A DNA stretch of 64,000 nt from Chloracidobacterium sp. (GTDB lineage Bacteria > Acidobacteriota > Blastocatellia > Pyrinomonadales > Pyrinomonadaceae): the NCBI GenBank assembly GCA_016716305.1, contig JADJWP010000002.1:2912501-2976500 (forward strand), read 5' to 3'. The notes beneath the pieces were generated by a model, which worked only from the letters and a program-made list of their open reading frames with translations, was not told where the DNA came from and did not search any database. The position numbers and the translations under genes are program-made. Positions 54,899 to 63,149 of this stretch are shown one piece after another (position 1 is the stretch's first letter; the number at the start of each line of letters is the position of its first letter).

Positions 54899-55783
54899 CT
54901 AATCGCTCTTCAGAAGTTGAATGAATTTTTTGGCGGCAAGCGAAAGGTCGCGGTCGCTCCGATAAATTACCCCGACCGGACGGCTCCATTCCTTTTCGGC
55001 GAGTTCGACAACGGCCAAACGTCCGGTCCGCTGTTCGTCGGCAACAGCCGGAAGCGGCACTATCGCAAGTCCAAAGCCGACCTCCACCGCGCGTTTGATG
55101 GTCTCTATGTTGTCGAATTCCGCGATCTTTTTGACCTCGACACCCTTTGTTTTCAGGATCTTGTCGGTTGCCTTTCGCGTCGGCGTATCGCGTTCGAACA
55201 GAACGAAATCCTGTCCGTTCAGATCACTTGTCCGGAGCTTCGATCGCGCGGCGAACTTGTGATCGGGCGGGCAAACAAGAACAAGTTTGTTCGGCGGCAT
55301 TTGAACGATGCTGAGGCCGCGCCGCGGTTCCGGAAATGCTATGACGCCCAATTCGACCGAACCGTTCAGAACGTCACGGACGACCTTTGTTGTTCTGGAA
55401 TATTCGAGATCGATCCTTGCGGCCGGAAATTTCGACATAAAGTCGCCTACGATCATCGGCAATTCGTGAAGGCCGACGCTGTAAACCGTAGCGACCTTTA
55501 CGGTTCCGCCGATCTTCCCGACGACACCGCGAAGATTCTCCTGCAGCTGATCGTATGCGGCAAGCACATTTTTTGACTCGCGATAAAAGACCTCACCAGT
55601 AGCGGTAAGTTTGACCTCGCGTCGGCCGCGGACGCGTTCAAGCATCCGGCGCTTGAATTTATCTTCAAGGGTCTTGATCTGCTGGCTGACGGCCGATTGG
55701 GTTATGAAGTTCCGCTCGGCGGCGAGCGAAAAGCTTTGAAGTTCGACCAGATCACAAAAGACTTTCAGCGTTTCGATGTGCAT
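54899..55783 (-). CDS. LysR-family transcriptional regulator
   Basis: From ATG 55783 the 294-residue regulator has the N-terminal winged helix (LKVFCDLVELQSFSLAAERNFITQSAVSQQIKTLE) and a LysR effector domain (VKVATVYSVGLHELP, then VELGVIAFPEPRRGLSIVQ). It resembles the CysB/CysL/CbbR group in layout. It reads divergently from sdhCAB, and a palindrome lies between them, so control of succinate dehydrogenase or autoregulation is plausible. Its own start codon lies 7 nt after TAATAT, so its mRNA is probably leaderless. A longer reading from 55819 runs back over that promoter and was rejected. Confidence 0.9.
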   Translation of the reverse strand: MHIETLKVFCDLVELQSFSLAAERNFITQSAVSQQIKTLEDKFKRRMLERVRGRREVKLTATGEVFYRESKNVLAAYDQLQENLRGVVGKIGGTVKVATVYSVGLHELPMIVGDFMSKFPAARIDLEYSRTTKVVRDVLNGSVELGVIAFPEPRRGLSIVQMPPNKLVLVCPPDHKFAARSKLRTSDLNGQDFVLFERDTPTRKATDKILKTKGVEVKKIAEFDNIETIKRAVEVGFGLAIVPLPAVADEQRTGRLAVVELAEKEWSRPVGVIYRSDRDLSLAAKKFIQLLKSD

Positions 55784-55790
55784 ATCTACA

Positions 55791-55819
55791 ATATTAGCGG
55801 TGCTGAATAATCGACGCAA
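55791..55819 (-). promoter_or_regulatory. Promoter TTGCGT-N17-TAATAT, leaderless start of lysR
   Basis: On the minus strand TTGCGT (55819-55814), 17 bp and TAATAT (55796-55791) are in good promoter arrangement. The -10 ends 7 nt before ATG 55783. Confidence 0.5.
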
Positions 55820-55833
55820 CCGAATTCATTTTA

Positions 55834-55843
55834 TCTTATAAGA
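55834..55843. promoter_or_regulatory. Palindrome TCTTATAAGA between lysR and sdhC
   Basis: A perfect 10-bp palindrome with AT-rich flanks (CATTTTA before, AAATGTT after) that nearly extend the symmetry. LysR regulators bind short AT-rich dyads of the T-N11-A type, often 50-60 bases from their own start, which is where this site lies relative to the predicted lysR start. It is a candidate operator for both genes. Confidence 0.4.
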
Positions 55844-55950
55844 AAATGTTTCTAATATTAAATCCACGCGATCGCGATTGCCGAAAACCACAATAGGAAT
55901 TAGAATTTGTTGGTCAAACCCAATCTGTTGCGAACGATCGGATCAAACGA

Positions 55951-56667
55951 ATGGCTATCAAATATAGCAGCACTTTCTTGTTGAGAAAGCTCCATCAACT
56001 GACGGGCATCGTTCCGTTAGGCCTTTTCTTTTTCGCTCATATGTTCACGAACTCAAAGGCCGTGAATGGTGAAGCTCAGTTCGAAAAGGCGGTACAGGAC
56101 CTGCATGACATTCCGTACCTTCTCTTCGTCGAAATATTCGGAATATTTCTGCCGCTTTTGTTCCATTCGATCTACGGTGTGATCATTTCGGCAGAAGCCC
56201 GGCCAAATGTGCTCGGGTACAATTACGGCAGGAACTGGTTCTATTTTCTGCAGCGGGCGACCGGCATGTTCCTTTTCGTTTTCATACTTTTTCACGTTTT
56301 GAATCTGAGGTTCGGCCTCGTTCCGGGACTTAATCTGACGCCCGTCGCGGGTAATGCCGATCTTGCCTTTGACATCGTTGCCCGCGAGTTCTCGATCCCG
56401 TGGGTGCTCGTGGTCTACATACTTGGGATCGCCGCTACGGCATGGCATCTTGCATACGGTTTCTGGTTATTTGCGGTCGATTGGGGGATCGTCATCGGCG
56501 AAAAGGCGCAAAAATATGCACTTTACGGCTGTGCAGCTCTCGCGTTCGGACTGTTCGGCGTCGGGGTCAATGCTGCATTCGCGTTCGTTCGGCCGTGCGG
56601 CCTGCTGCCTTCGGCACTTTGCGAACAACCGGCGAGATCTGTGTTGCCGACACCCAAAAAGGTTTGA
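55951..56667 (+). CDS. sdhC: Succinate dehydrogenase cytochrome b558 subunit
   Basis: The 238-residue membrane protein has five hydrophobic segments with conserved His residues that can bind two b hemes (KLHQLTG, FFFAHM, LLFHSIYGV, LFHVLNLRF, AWHLAYGFW). This matches the single-subunit diheme anchor of SdhCAB complexes such as those of Bacillus and epsilonproteobacteria. It anchors the flavoprotein and iron-sulfur subunits encoded next and exchanges electrons with the quinone. The gene is divergent from lysR. Confidence 0.92.
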   Translation: MAIKYSSTFLLRKLHQLTGIVPLGLFFFAHMFTNSKAVNGEAQFEKAVQDLHDIPYLLFVEIFGIFLPLLFHSIYGVIISAEARPNVLGYNYGRNWFYFLQRATGMFLFVFILFHVLNLRFGLVPGLNLTPVAGNADLAFDIVAREFSIPWVLVVYILGIAATAWHLAYGFWLFAVDWGIVIGEKAQKYALYGCAALAFGLFGVGVNAAFAFVRPCGLLPSALCEQPARSVLPTPKKV

Positions 56668-56738
56668 AACTGGGCAGCATCATGCACTAGGCCGACACGC
56701 GGAAATTCGTCAGCGGGACGTTTTTGAAAATTATCAAT

Positions 56739-58532
56739 ATGGCTTCAAGTGGGATAAAAATTGCGATCGTCGGCGGCGGCCTCGCGGGGCTTGCGGCAGC
56801 GATGAAGATCGCTGAGGCGGGCCACGATGTCGACCTCATCTCGGTCGTTCCGGTAAAGCGTTCACACTCGGTCTGTGCGCAAGGCGGTATCAATGGTGCG
56901 GTGAACACCAAAGGTGAGGGCGATTCGCCGGCAAAGCATTTGGACGATACGGTTTACGGCGGCGATTTCCTTGCCAACCAACCGCCGGTCAAAAGGATGA
57001 CGGACATGGCACCCGAGATCATCTACTTATTTGATCGGATGGGTGTGCCATTCTCAAGAACCAAGGAAGGCTTGCTTGATTTTCGCCGATTCGGCGGCAC
57101 GCTGCACCACAGGACGGCATTCGCGGGAGCATCGACCGGCCAGCAGCTCTTGTATGCTCTCGATGAGCAGGTCCGCAAGTTCGAGGTTGGCGGCTCGGTC
57201 AAAAAGTACGAAGGCTGGGAAATGCTCTCGCTGGTTCTGGACGACCATCAGGTTTGCCGCGGACTCATCGCAATGAACCTGCAGACGCTCGAACTAAAAG
57301 CATTTAAGGCCGACGCCGTTATTATGGCGACCGGCGGACCGGGCCTGATCTTTGGAAAATCGACAAATTCAATGACCTGCACAGGGTCGGCGGTTTCGGC
57401 GTGCTACCAGCAGGGTGCCCGGTACGCCAATGGCGAGTTCATTCAGGTCCACCCGACATCGATCCCGGGCGAGGACAAGCTTCGGCTGATGTCCGAATCC
57501 GCTCGCGGTGAGGGCGGCCGCGTTTGGGTGCCGAGAAATGACGGCGACGAGCGAAATCCGAAGGACATTCCCGATGCAGAACGCTGGTATTTCCTCGAAG
57601 AGAAATATCCGGCTTATGGAAATCTTGTTCCGCGCGATATCGCGACCCGCGAGATCTTTCAGGTCTGCATCGACGGTCACGGGGTGGGCGGTGAGAATCA
57701 GGTTTACCTCGACCTGACCCACATTCCGGCAGAGACGCTGACGCGAAAGCTCGGCGCGATCCTCGAGATCTATGAGATGTTCGTAGGCGACGATCCGCGT
57801 CACGTCCCGATGCGCATTTTCCCGGGCGTCCACTATTCGATGGGAGGCCTTTGGGTCGACTTCGACCAGAGGACCAACATTCCCGGCCTTCTCGCGGCAG
57901 GTGAATGCGATTATTCGATCCACGGTGCGAACAGGCTTGGTGCAAATTCGCTTGTTTCCTGCGTTTACGGCGGATTCGTCGCTGCCCCGGCGGCGATCGA
58001 ATTTGCCAAGAATGTCGAAAGGGGCGAGACCGAGACCAACGGTTTGTATGACGCCGAATTGAAAAAACAACAAGAGATAAACGATTCGATAATCAAGAGC
58101 GAGGGCGGCGAGAACCAATACAAACTCCACGAAGAAATGGGCAAGTGGATGACCGACAACGTGTCGGTCGTCCGCTATAACGACAAGCTCAAAGCAACGG
58201 ATGAGAAGCTGCTTGAACTTCAGGACCGTTTGAAGCGGATATCGATCAACGATTCGAACCTTTGGGCGACGCAGGCGATCCCGCACGCACGCCAGCTCGG
58301 GAATATGCTTGAACTCGCCCGTGTCATCACACTCGGTGCATTGAACCGCAACGAATCCCGCGGAGCACATTACAAGCCGGAATTCCCCGAACGCGACGAC
58401 GAGAATTTCATGAAAACAACGATCGCTGAATATTCGGCCGAGGCCCCGGTACTGAGCTACGAGGCTATCGACGTCTCGTTAGTCGAACCGAGGAAGCGTG
58501 ATTATTCGACAAAGAAGGCGAAAGGAAATTAG
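56739..58532 (+). CDS. sdhA: Succinate dehydrogenase/fumarate reductase flavoprotein subunit
   Basis: The 597-residue subunit oxidises succinate to fumarate. The FAD site is KIAIVGGGLAGLAAAMKIAEAGHDV. The covalent FAD attachment region is SHSVCAQGGINGAVN. The catalytic loop includes RFGGTLHHRTAFAGASTG, and substrate-binding residues lie in HPTSIPGEDKL and the catalytic Arg region GEGGRVWVPR. ATG 56739 was chosen over TTG 56724. It follows sdhC by 71 bases and precedes sdhB by 62, the usual C-A-B order. Confidence 0.95.
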   Translation: MASSGIKIAIVGGGLAGLAAAMKIAEAGHDVDLISVVPVKRSHSVCAQGGINGAVNTKGEGDSPAKHLDDTVYGGDFLANQPPVKRMTDMAPEIIYLFDRMGVPFSRTKEGLLDFRRFGGTLHHRTAFAGASTGQQLLYALDEQVRKFEVGGSVKKYEGWEMLSLVLDDHQVCRGLIAMNLQTLELKAFKADAVIMATGGPGLIFGKSTNSMTCTGSAVSACYQQGARYANGEFIQVHPTSIPGEDKLRLMSESARGEGGRVWVPRNDGDERNPKDIPDAERWYFLEEKYPAYGNLVPRDIATREIFQVCIDGHGVGGENQVYLDLTHIPAETLTRKLGAILEIYEMFVGDDPRHVPMRIFPGVHYSMGGLWVDFDQRTNIPGLLAAGECDYSIHGANRLGANSLVSCVYGGFVAAPAAIEFAKNVERGETETNGLYDAELKKQQEINDSIIKSEGGENQYKLHEEMGKWMTDNVSVVRYNDKLKATDEKLLELQDRLKRISINDSNLWATQAIPHARQLGNMLELARVITLGALNRNESRGAHYKPEFPERDDENFMKTTIAEYSAEAPVLSYEAIDVSLVEPRKRDYSTKKAKGN

Positions 58533-58594
58533 TTTGAAGTCCACGCTTTGGCGTGCGTTTAAGAGAAAAACCGCAGTTTTTGCTCTGACCATTT

Positions 58595-59395
58595 ATGACA
58601 CAGAACGGACACATCGAGAAAAAACGGCTTGATAATCCGCCGCCGAAATTCAAGCTGAAGATCCAGAGGCGTGAAAAAGAGGGTGCGCCGGCAACATGGG
58701 AAACATTCGAACTGCCTTACCGCCGCAACCTCAATGTCATCTCGGCGTTGATGGAAATTCGTAAGAATCCGGTCACAGCAGAAGGCAGGACAACAACACC
58801 GCCTGTTTGGGATATGTCGTGTCTCGAGCAGGTCTGCGGCATTTGCACGATGGTGATCGATGGCCGTGTGCGGCAATCTTGCTCAGCGCTGATCGACGAT
58901 CTGATGCTCGCATCGGGTTCGGACACGGTGACGCTCGAGCCTATGTCGAAATTTCCGAATGTCCGCGATCTGAAAGTTGACCGATCGAAAATGTTCGAAC
59001 ATCTCAAGCAGGTGCATGCATGGGTCGAACTTGACGGCAGCCACAACCTCGGGCCGGGACCGCATGTGCCGAACGACGTGGCGCAAGAACGTTACGCGCT
59101 TTCGCGGTGCATGACCTGCGGCTGCTGCCTGGAAGCGTGCCCGCAGTACGGGGATGACAAATATATCGGTCCGCAGGCTATCGCTCAGGCTCGGCTATTC
59201 AACATGCATCCGATCGGGAAAATGGATATCGACGAACGGCTCAACGGACTAATGGGTGACGACGGCATTACGAATTGCGGAAACGCCCAGAACTGCGTTC
59301 AGGTTTGCCCGATGTCGCTGCCGCTGACCAAGGCCATCTACGAAACGAATCGTGACATTACGGTGAACGCTCTTTTCGGTTGGCTGAAGAAATAG
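58595..59395 (+). CDS. sdhB: Succinate dehydrogenase iron-sulfur subunit
   Basis: The 266-residue protein has the 2Fe-2S ligands in SCLEQVCGICTMVIDGRVRQSC, a 4Fe-4S cluster in CMTCGCCLEACPQYG, and the third cluster in NCGNAQNCVQVCPMS. Electrons pass from SdhA through these to the SdhC hemes. All cysteines expected for three clusters are present. An intrinsic terminator follows at 59439. Confidence 0.95.
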   Translation: MTQNGHIEKKRLDNPPPKFKLKIQRREKEGAPATWETFELPYRRNLNVISALMEIRKNPVTAEGRTTTPPVWDMSCLEQVCGICTMVIDGRVRQSCSALIDDLMLASGSDTVTLEPMSKFPNVRDLKVDRSKMFEHLKQVHAWVELDGSHNLGPGPHVPNDVAQERYALSRCMTCGCCLEACPQYGDDKYIGPQAIAQARLFNMHPIGKMDIDERLNGLMGDDGITNCGNAQNCVQVCPMSLPLTKAIYETNRDITVNALFGWLKK

Positions 59396-59438
59396 AACGC
59401 CGCGACGCGTTTTGCGTAAAGCAGTTGTCTTACAAAGT

Positions 59439-59472
59439 GATGCCCGTCATACCGCATGGTTCGACGGGCATC
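59439..59472 (+). terminator. Hairpin after sdhB, probable terminator
   Basis: GATGCCCGTC and GACGGGCATC form a perfect 10-bp stem around a 14-base loop, followed by TCGTTTC. The T run is short, so termination may be partial. It also lies after the end of the convergent GGDEF-EAL gene. Confidence 0.65.
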
Positions 59473-59526
59473 TCGTTTCAGGGTCTTTGATATCGAAAAC
59501 AGTATTTCGAAGCGGTGTTTCGCGGG

Positions 59527-62058
59527 CTATTGTATGGCTGAGATCTGGGGAATAGAATCGGGATGCGAGGAAGGTATGATCGGCCGCTCGGCACCAATCA
59601 AATACTTGTACAGCTCGTTCTGGTTCATTGGCTTTGCCAGCAAATAGCCTTGGCCGCCTTCGCAGCCGAGGCTTTTCAGTGCCTGAAGCTGTGCGTTGGT
59701 CTCGATACCCTCGGCGACGACAGCAAGGCCAAGATTCTTTGACAGAGCGATGATCGTTCGGACAATTTCGGTGTTTGCGCCATCGTCGTTTATCGGACTG
59801 ACAAATGACCTGTCGATCTTGAGCGTCGAGATCGGTAGTCGGACCAGATAGCTCAGATTCGAATACCCGGTGCCGAAATCGTCGATGTCGATGTCAATGC
59901 CAAGTTCGCGTAGCTGGCCAAGCATCGCGACGGCACGCTCCTGATATTCGAAGAAGATCGACTCGGTGATCTCGAGCTTTAACCGCATTGCCGGGAACCC
60001 GGTTTCGGTCAGTATGTTCTTCAGATTTGAAACTATCTCGGCGGCGCCAAACTGACGGCACGACAAATTGACACTGAGCTTTATCGGAGTTGTGGCCGGA
60101 AGCTCATCGTGGATCTCGGCGATATCAGTGCATGCTGTACGGAATATTTGTTCGCCAAGCGTATCGATCCAGCCGATCTCCTCGGCGAGCGGGATGAATT
60201 TGGACGGCGGGATGTGGCCATACACCGGATGATCCCATCGCGCCAACGCCTCGACGCCCATGATCTCGTTCGAACCGAGCGCGAAGATCGGCTGATAGAC
60301 GACCGAAAACTCTTTGTTGGCCACCGCGTGTCGCAGGTCGGTCTCGAGCTGCAGCGTCTCTTTTGCCGCCGCATGCATGTCGTCATTAAAGACCTCATGT
60401 CGGGCCTTGCCTGCCCGTTTCGCCTGATACATTGCCGTATCGGCATCTCGCATCATCTCTTCTGAGGTCGAATGGCGTTCCGAGGCGTGCAATATTCCGA
60501 TACTCGCCGAGCTGTAGATAACATGGCCGCGAATATTGAAAGGAATGCTGAATTTCTGCTGTATCCGCTCGGCAATTCGCGTAACTTCGACATGATCGTA
60601 ATCGCCTTCGACGAGGATGGTGAATTCATCACCGCCGAGCCTGGCGACGATATCGCTTGGCCGCATACATTCGCGAAGACGCTTCGAGATAGATTCGAGC
60701 AGTTCATCGCCGATAACGTGGCCGAGGCTGTCGTTGACATACTTGAAACGGTCGAGGTCGATAAAAAGTACGCTCACTTGATGGCCGCTGTTCGATCTTG
60801 TGTTCTGCAACGCCTCGGTCAGACGCGTCATGAACATCGCCCGGTTGGGAAGGCCGGTAAGTGAATCGTGGCTGGCCTCGTAAAGCAACTTCTCCTCGGC
60901 GATCTTACGATCAGTGATGTCCTGGATCTGAAAGATCATATCGGAGTTCTCTGACGAAGCCTCGCTTGCCGCCGAAACGCTCCAATAGGTCCAGACCGTC
61001 CGGCCTGATTTGTGAATGAATCGCTGCTCGTTCTGGTAGCTCTGTATCTGGCCTGAAAGGAGCTCACCGATCTTCAACAGGGTCTGTCCAAGATCCTCGG
61101 CAAAGATCACCGATTCGAATTTGAGTTCTTTGAACTCGGCGGCCGTGTATCCCAGAATGCCGCAAAGCGCACGATTCACTTTGAGCCATTTACCTGAAGG
61201 TGACACAAGCGCGATCCCGATAGGTGCGTAATTGAACGCACTTCTGAACCTTTCCTCCGACTCACGCAATGCCAGGGTTCGCTGCTCTAAGACGCTGGCA
61301 TACTGCTCGGCCTGCTCGGCCTGCTTGATCGACATCTCGACGTTTTGCAGATACATCCGGTACGTGAGGAAAACGAACAGCATTACAGGAAACGCGGCAA
61401 AGACGACGCCGAAACCGGTATAATCGACAAGCTGGATCAGAAGGCCCGCCGCCGCCGCACCGACAAAATATGAAAAAAATGTCCAGATGTACTTTTCCTT
61501 CCACGTCGTCCAGAGCGGAATGCCCTGCTTGAGGGAATCGAAAATCGCGGCGATCGACGTGTTCATCAAAAACTGCGTCAAAGCGATCAGCGAAAGAGCG
61601 ATCACGAAATCGCGCATCTGTTCGGCATGGCCGTGAAGTTGACCTTCGGAAGTGATGCCGATTATGCGAAGTACGAGGACCACCGTTGCGGTCGAGATCG
61701 CCAGCGTGGCGGAATTAAAGAAAATGGTCGAGTACTTTGTGCAGAATCGCTTTGACGAAACGAACGCTTCGATCGCCGCGAGAATGATCGCGGCCTCGCC
61801 GCCGTAGAGGAGCAAGGTCAAAAATATGAAAGTGTCGGAAACGGAAATGTGCGACTTGAAACGCGGGATCGGCAGCGTGATCCGCGAACCCAATCCGACG
61901 GTACATGCCGCGAGGATCAGGAAACTGACATCGAGGTTCCTGAAAGGCAGCTGAAAGAGAGCCGCGCCGAAGACCACGGCTCCCGCCGTGATGACCGCTA
62001 TCACATATGTATGCATAGCTTTAGCGGAATCGATCTTGCCTTTCAGAAGCGACTGCAT
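59527..62058 (-). CDS. Membrane PAS-GGDEF-EAL cyclic-di-GMP enzyme
   Basis: The 843-residue protein has an N-terminal membrane sensor of about seven segments (about 15-235) of MASE-like type. A PAS domain follows (about 265-390, FNYAPIGIALVSPSGKWLKVNRALCGILGY), then a GGDEF domain with intact GGDEF at about 475-479 and an RPSD I-site before it. An EAL domain ends the protein (VEALARWDHP, then KLEITESIFF and DIDIDDFGTGYSNLSYL). Both catalytic motifs look complete, so it could make or break cyclic-di-GMP depending on the signal. The gene stands alone between two terminators. Confidence 0.9.
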   Translation of the reverse strand: MQSLLKGKIDSAKAMHTYVIAVITAGAVVFGAALFQLPFRNLDVSFLILAACTVGLGSRITLPIPRFKSHISVSDTFIFLTLLLYGGEAAIILAAIEAFVSSKRFCTKYSTIFFNSATLAISTATVVLVLRIIGITSEGQLHGHAEQMRDFVIALSLIALTQFLMNTSIAAIFDSLKQGIPLWTTWKEKYIWTFFSYFVGAAAAGLLIQLVDYTGFGVVFAAFPVMLFVFLTYRMYLQNVEMSIKQAEQAEQYASVLEQRTLALRESEERFRSAFNYAPIGIALVSPSGKWLKVNRALCGILGYTAAEFKELKFESVIFAEDLGQTLLKIGELLSGQIQSYQNEQRFIHKSGRTVWTYWSVSAASEASSENSDMIFQIQDITDRKIAEEKLLYEASHDSLTGLPNRAMFMTRLTEALQNTRSNSGHQVSVLFIDLDRFKYVNDSLGHVIGDELLESISKRLRECMRPSDIVARLGGDEFTILVEGDYDHVEVTRIAERIQQKFSIPFNIRGHVIYSSASIGILHASERHSTSEEMMRDADTAMYQAKRAGKARHEVFNDDMHAAAKETLQLETDLRHAVANKEFSVVYQPIFALGSNEIMGVEALARWDHPVYGHIPPSKFIPLAEEIGWIDTLGEQIFRTACTDIAEIHDELPATTPIKLSVNLSCRQFGAAEIVSNLKNILTETGFPAMRLKLEITESIFFEYQERAVAMLGQLRELGIDIDIDDFGTGYSNLSYLVRLPISTLKIDRSFVSPINDDGANTEIVRTIIALSKNLGLAVVAEGIETNAQLQALKSLGCEGGQGYLLAKPMNQNELYKYLIGAERPIIPSSHPDSIPQISAIQ

Positions 62059-62124
62059 TGTAGGGTGTTTGTGAGTTGAGATCGCGAAGTTCGCAAAGGC
62101 GATCGAAGACGCGGGATGAAGGAA

Positions 62125-62165
62125 AACAAAAAGGGTTCAGCTCGCGGGAGTCGAGACCAAACCCT
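62125..62165 (-). terminator. Intrinsic terminator after the GNAT gene
   Basis: On the minus strand AGGGTT and AACCCT pair, with an inner CTCG-CGAG stem, followed by TTTTTGTTTT. It ends the GNAT transcript before the GGDEF-EAL gene. Confidence 0.75.
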
Positions 62166-62202
62166 ATTATCCAACCTATTGCGTTGCAAGTAAAGAACTT
62201 TT

Positions 62203-63108
62203 TCAAAGGAAGATGGTCGTACAGGAACCTGCATTTTCCATTCCGGCCTTCTGAAAAGTCCGATGAGCGTGGGTAAAATCGACATTGCTGAGCAGGCAGA
62301 CATTCGACGCCCGACCGAGCAGATCAAGACAGAGCTTGGCGAGGCAGCTTGAACCTACACCCATGCCCCGGAACTCGCGGCCGACGTATACACCTTCCAG
62401 ATAGATCACATCTGCAGCTTCAGCAATGATATCCGCCTTGAAAACCAGCTTGCCATCCTCAAATACGACGAACGTCCTGCCCTGTTCGATCCTTCGGAGG
62501 ACGCGTTGGATAAAGCCCTCGCGGTCGCGAGCCATCGGGTCGATGCCGGATTCGAGGAAAGCGACCTCGGCATGCGCCCGAGCGATCTGTTCTACTTCTT
62601 CTGGCCGGGCGTTTCTGACGTCCCATTCGCAGTCCTGGACCGGAAAGGGAAATCCGATCTGGAACAGAAGTTCGGTGCAAGACAACCGGGGCAGCAGTGT
62701 TCCTTTGCCATAGTGGTGGAAGAATGCCGCCGCGTCGTCGTCGGCCGACATTATCAAGTGGATCGGCGTTGAAGACCTGCGTGCTTGATGTGCCAATGCC
62801 CGTAATGCTGCGTCGGAGCGTGCTTCGACAAGAGTTGAATGTCCGATCAAGGCAATGCCTTCGATCTCGCCGTTGACGCCGCAATAGCCGTAAAACTCGC
62901 CGCGATTGAGCCGGCTTTCGATGCCGTTGTCGATGATCATGCTCGTCATCACGACCGTATGCACCGGACGACGATTGAGAAATGCAAGAACATCGTCGGT
63001 ATCGCTGTCCGTCAGCCTGACCAGCCGCGACATGTCGGTATGGTGCGGCATCGGCACGTATTGGGCGTAGCTCGAGCCTGGTACTGTTCGTGGATCAAGT
63101 GTAAGCAT
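62203..63108 (-). CDS. GNAT-family acetyltransferase
   Basis: The 301-residue protein ends with a GNAT domain: FVVFEDGKLVFKADIIAEAADVIYLEGVYVGREFRGMGVGSSCLAKLCLDLL contains the acetyl-CoA loop RGMGVG, then LLSNVDFTHAHRTFQKAGM. The N-terminal 130 residues resemble the degenerate second GNAT half found in double-domain acetyltransferases. The substrate is unknown. A strong ribosome binding site GGAGAG precedes the ATG at 63108. Confidence 0.85.
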   Translation of the reverse strand: MLTLDPRTVPGSSYAQYVPMPHHTDMSRLVRLTDSDTDDVLAFLNRRPVHTVVMTSMIIDNGIESRLNRGEFYGYCGVNGEIEGIALIGHSTLVEARSDAALRALAHQARRSSTPIHLIMSADDDAAAFFHHYGKGTLLPRLSCTELLFQIGFPFPVQDCEWDVRNARPEEVEQIARAHAEVAFLESGIDPMARDREGFIQRVLRRIEQGRTFVVFEDGKLVFKADIIAEAADVIYLEGVYVGREFRGMGVGSSCLAKLCLDLLGRASNVCLLSNVDFTHAHRTFQKAGMENAGSCTTIFL

Positions 63109-63149
63109 TTGTTCTCTCCTTCCTTTTGGATCGAGAAGTAAGACTGTGA

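Noticed and set aside
57369..58370. 333-codon minus-strand frame opposite sdhA
   Set aside because: It is a shadow of a strongly conserved gene with unlikely composition.
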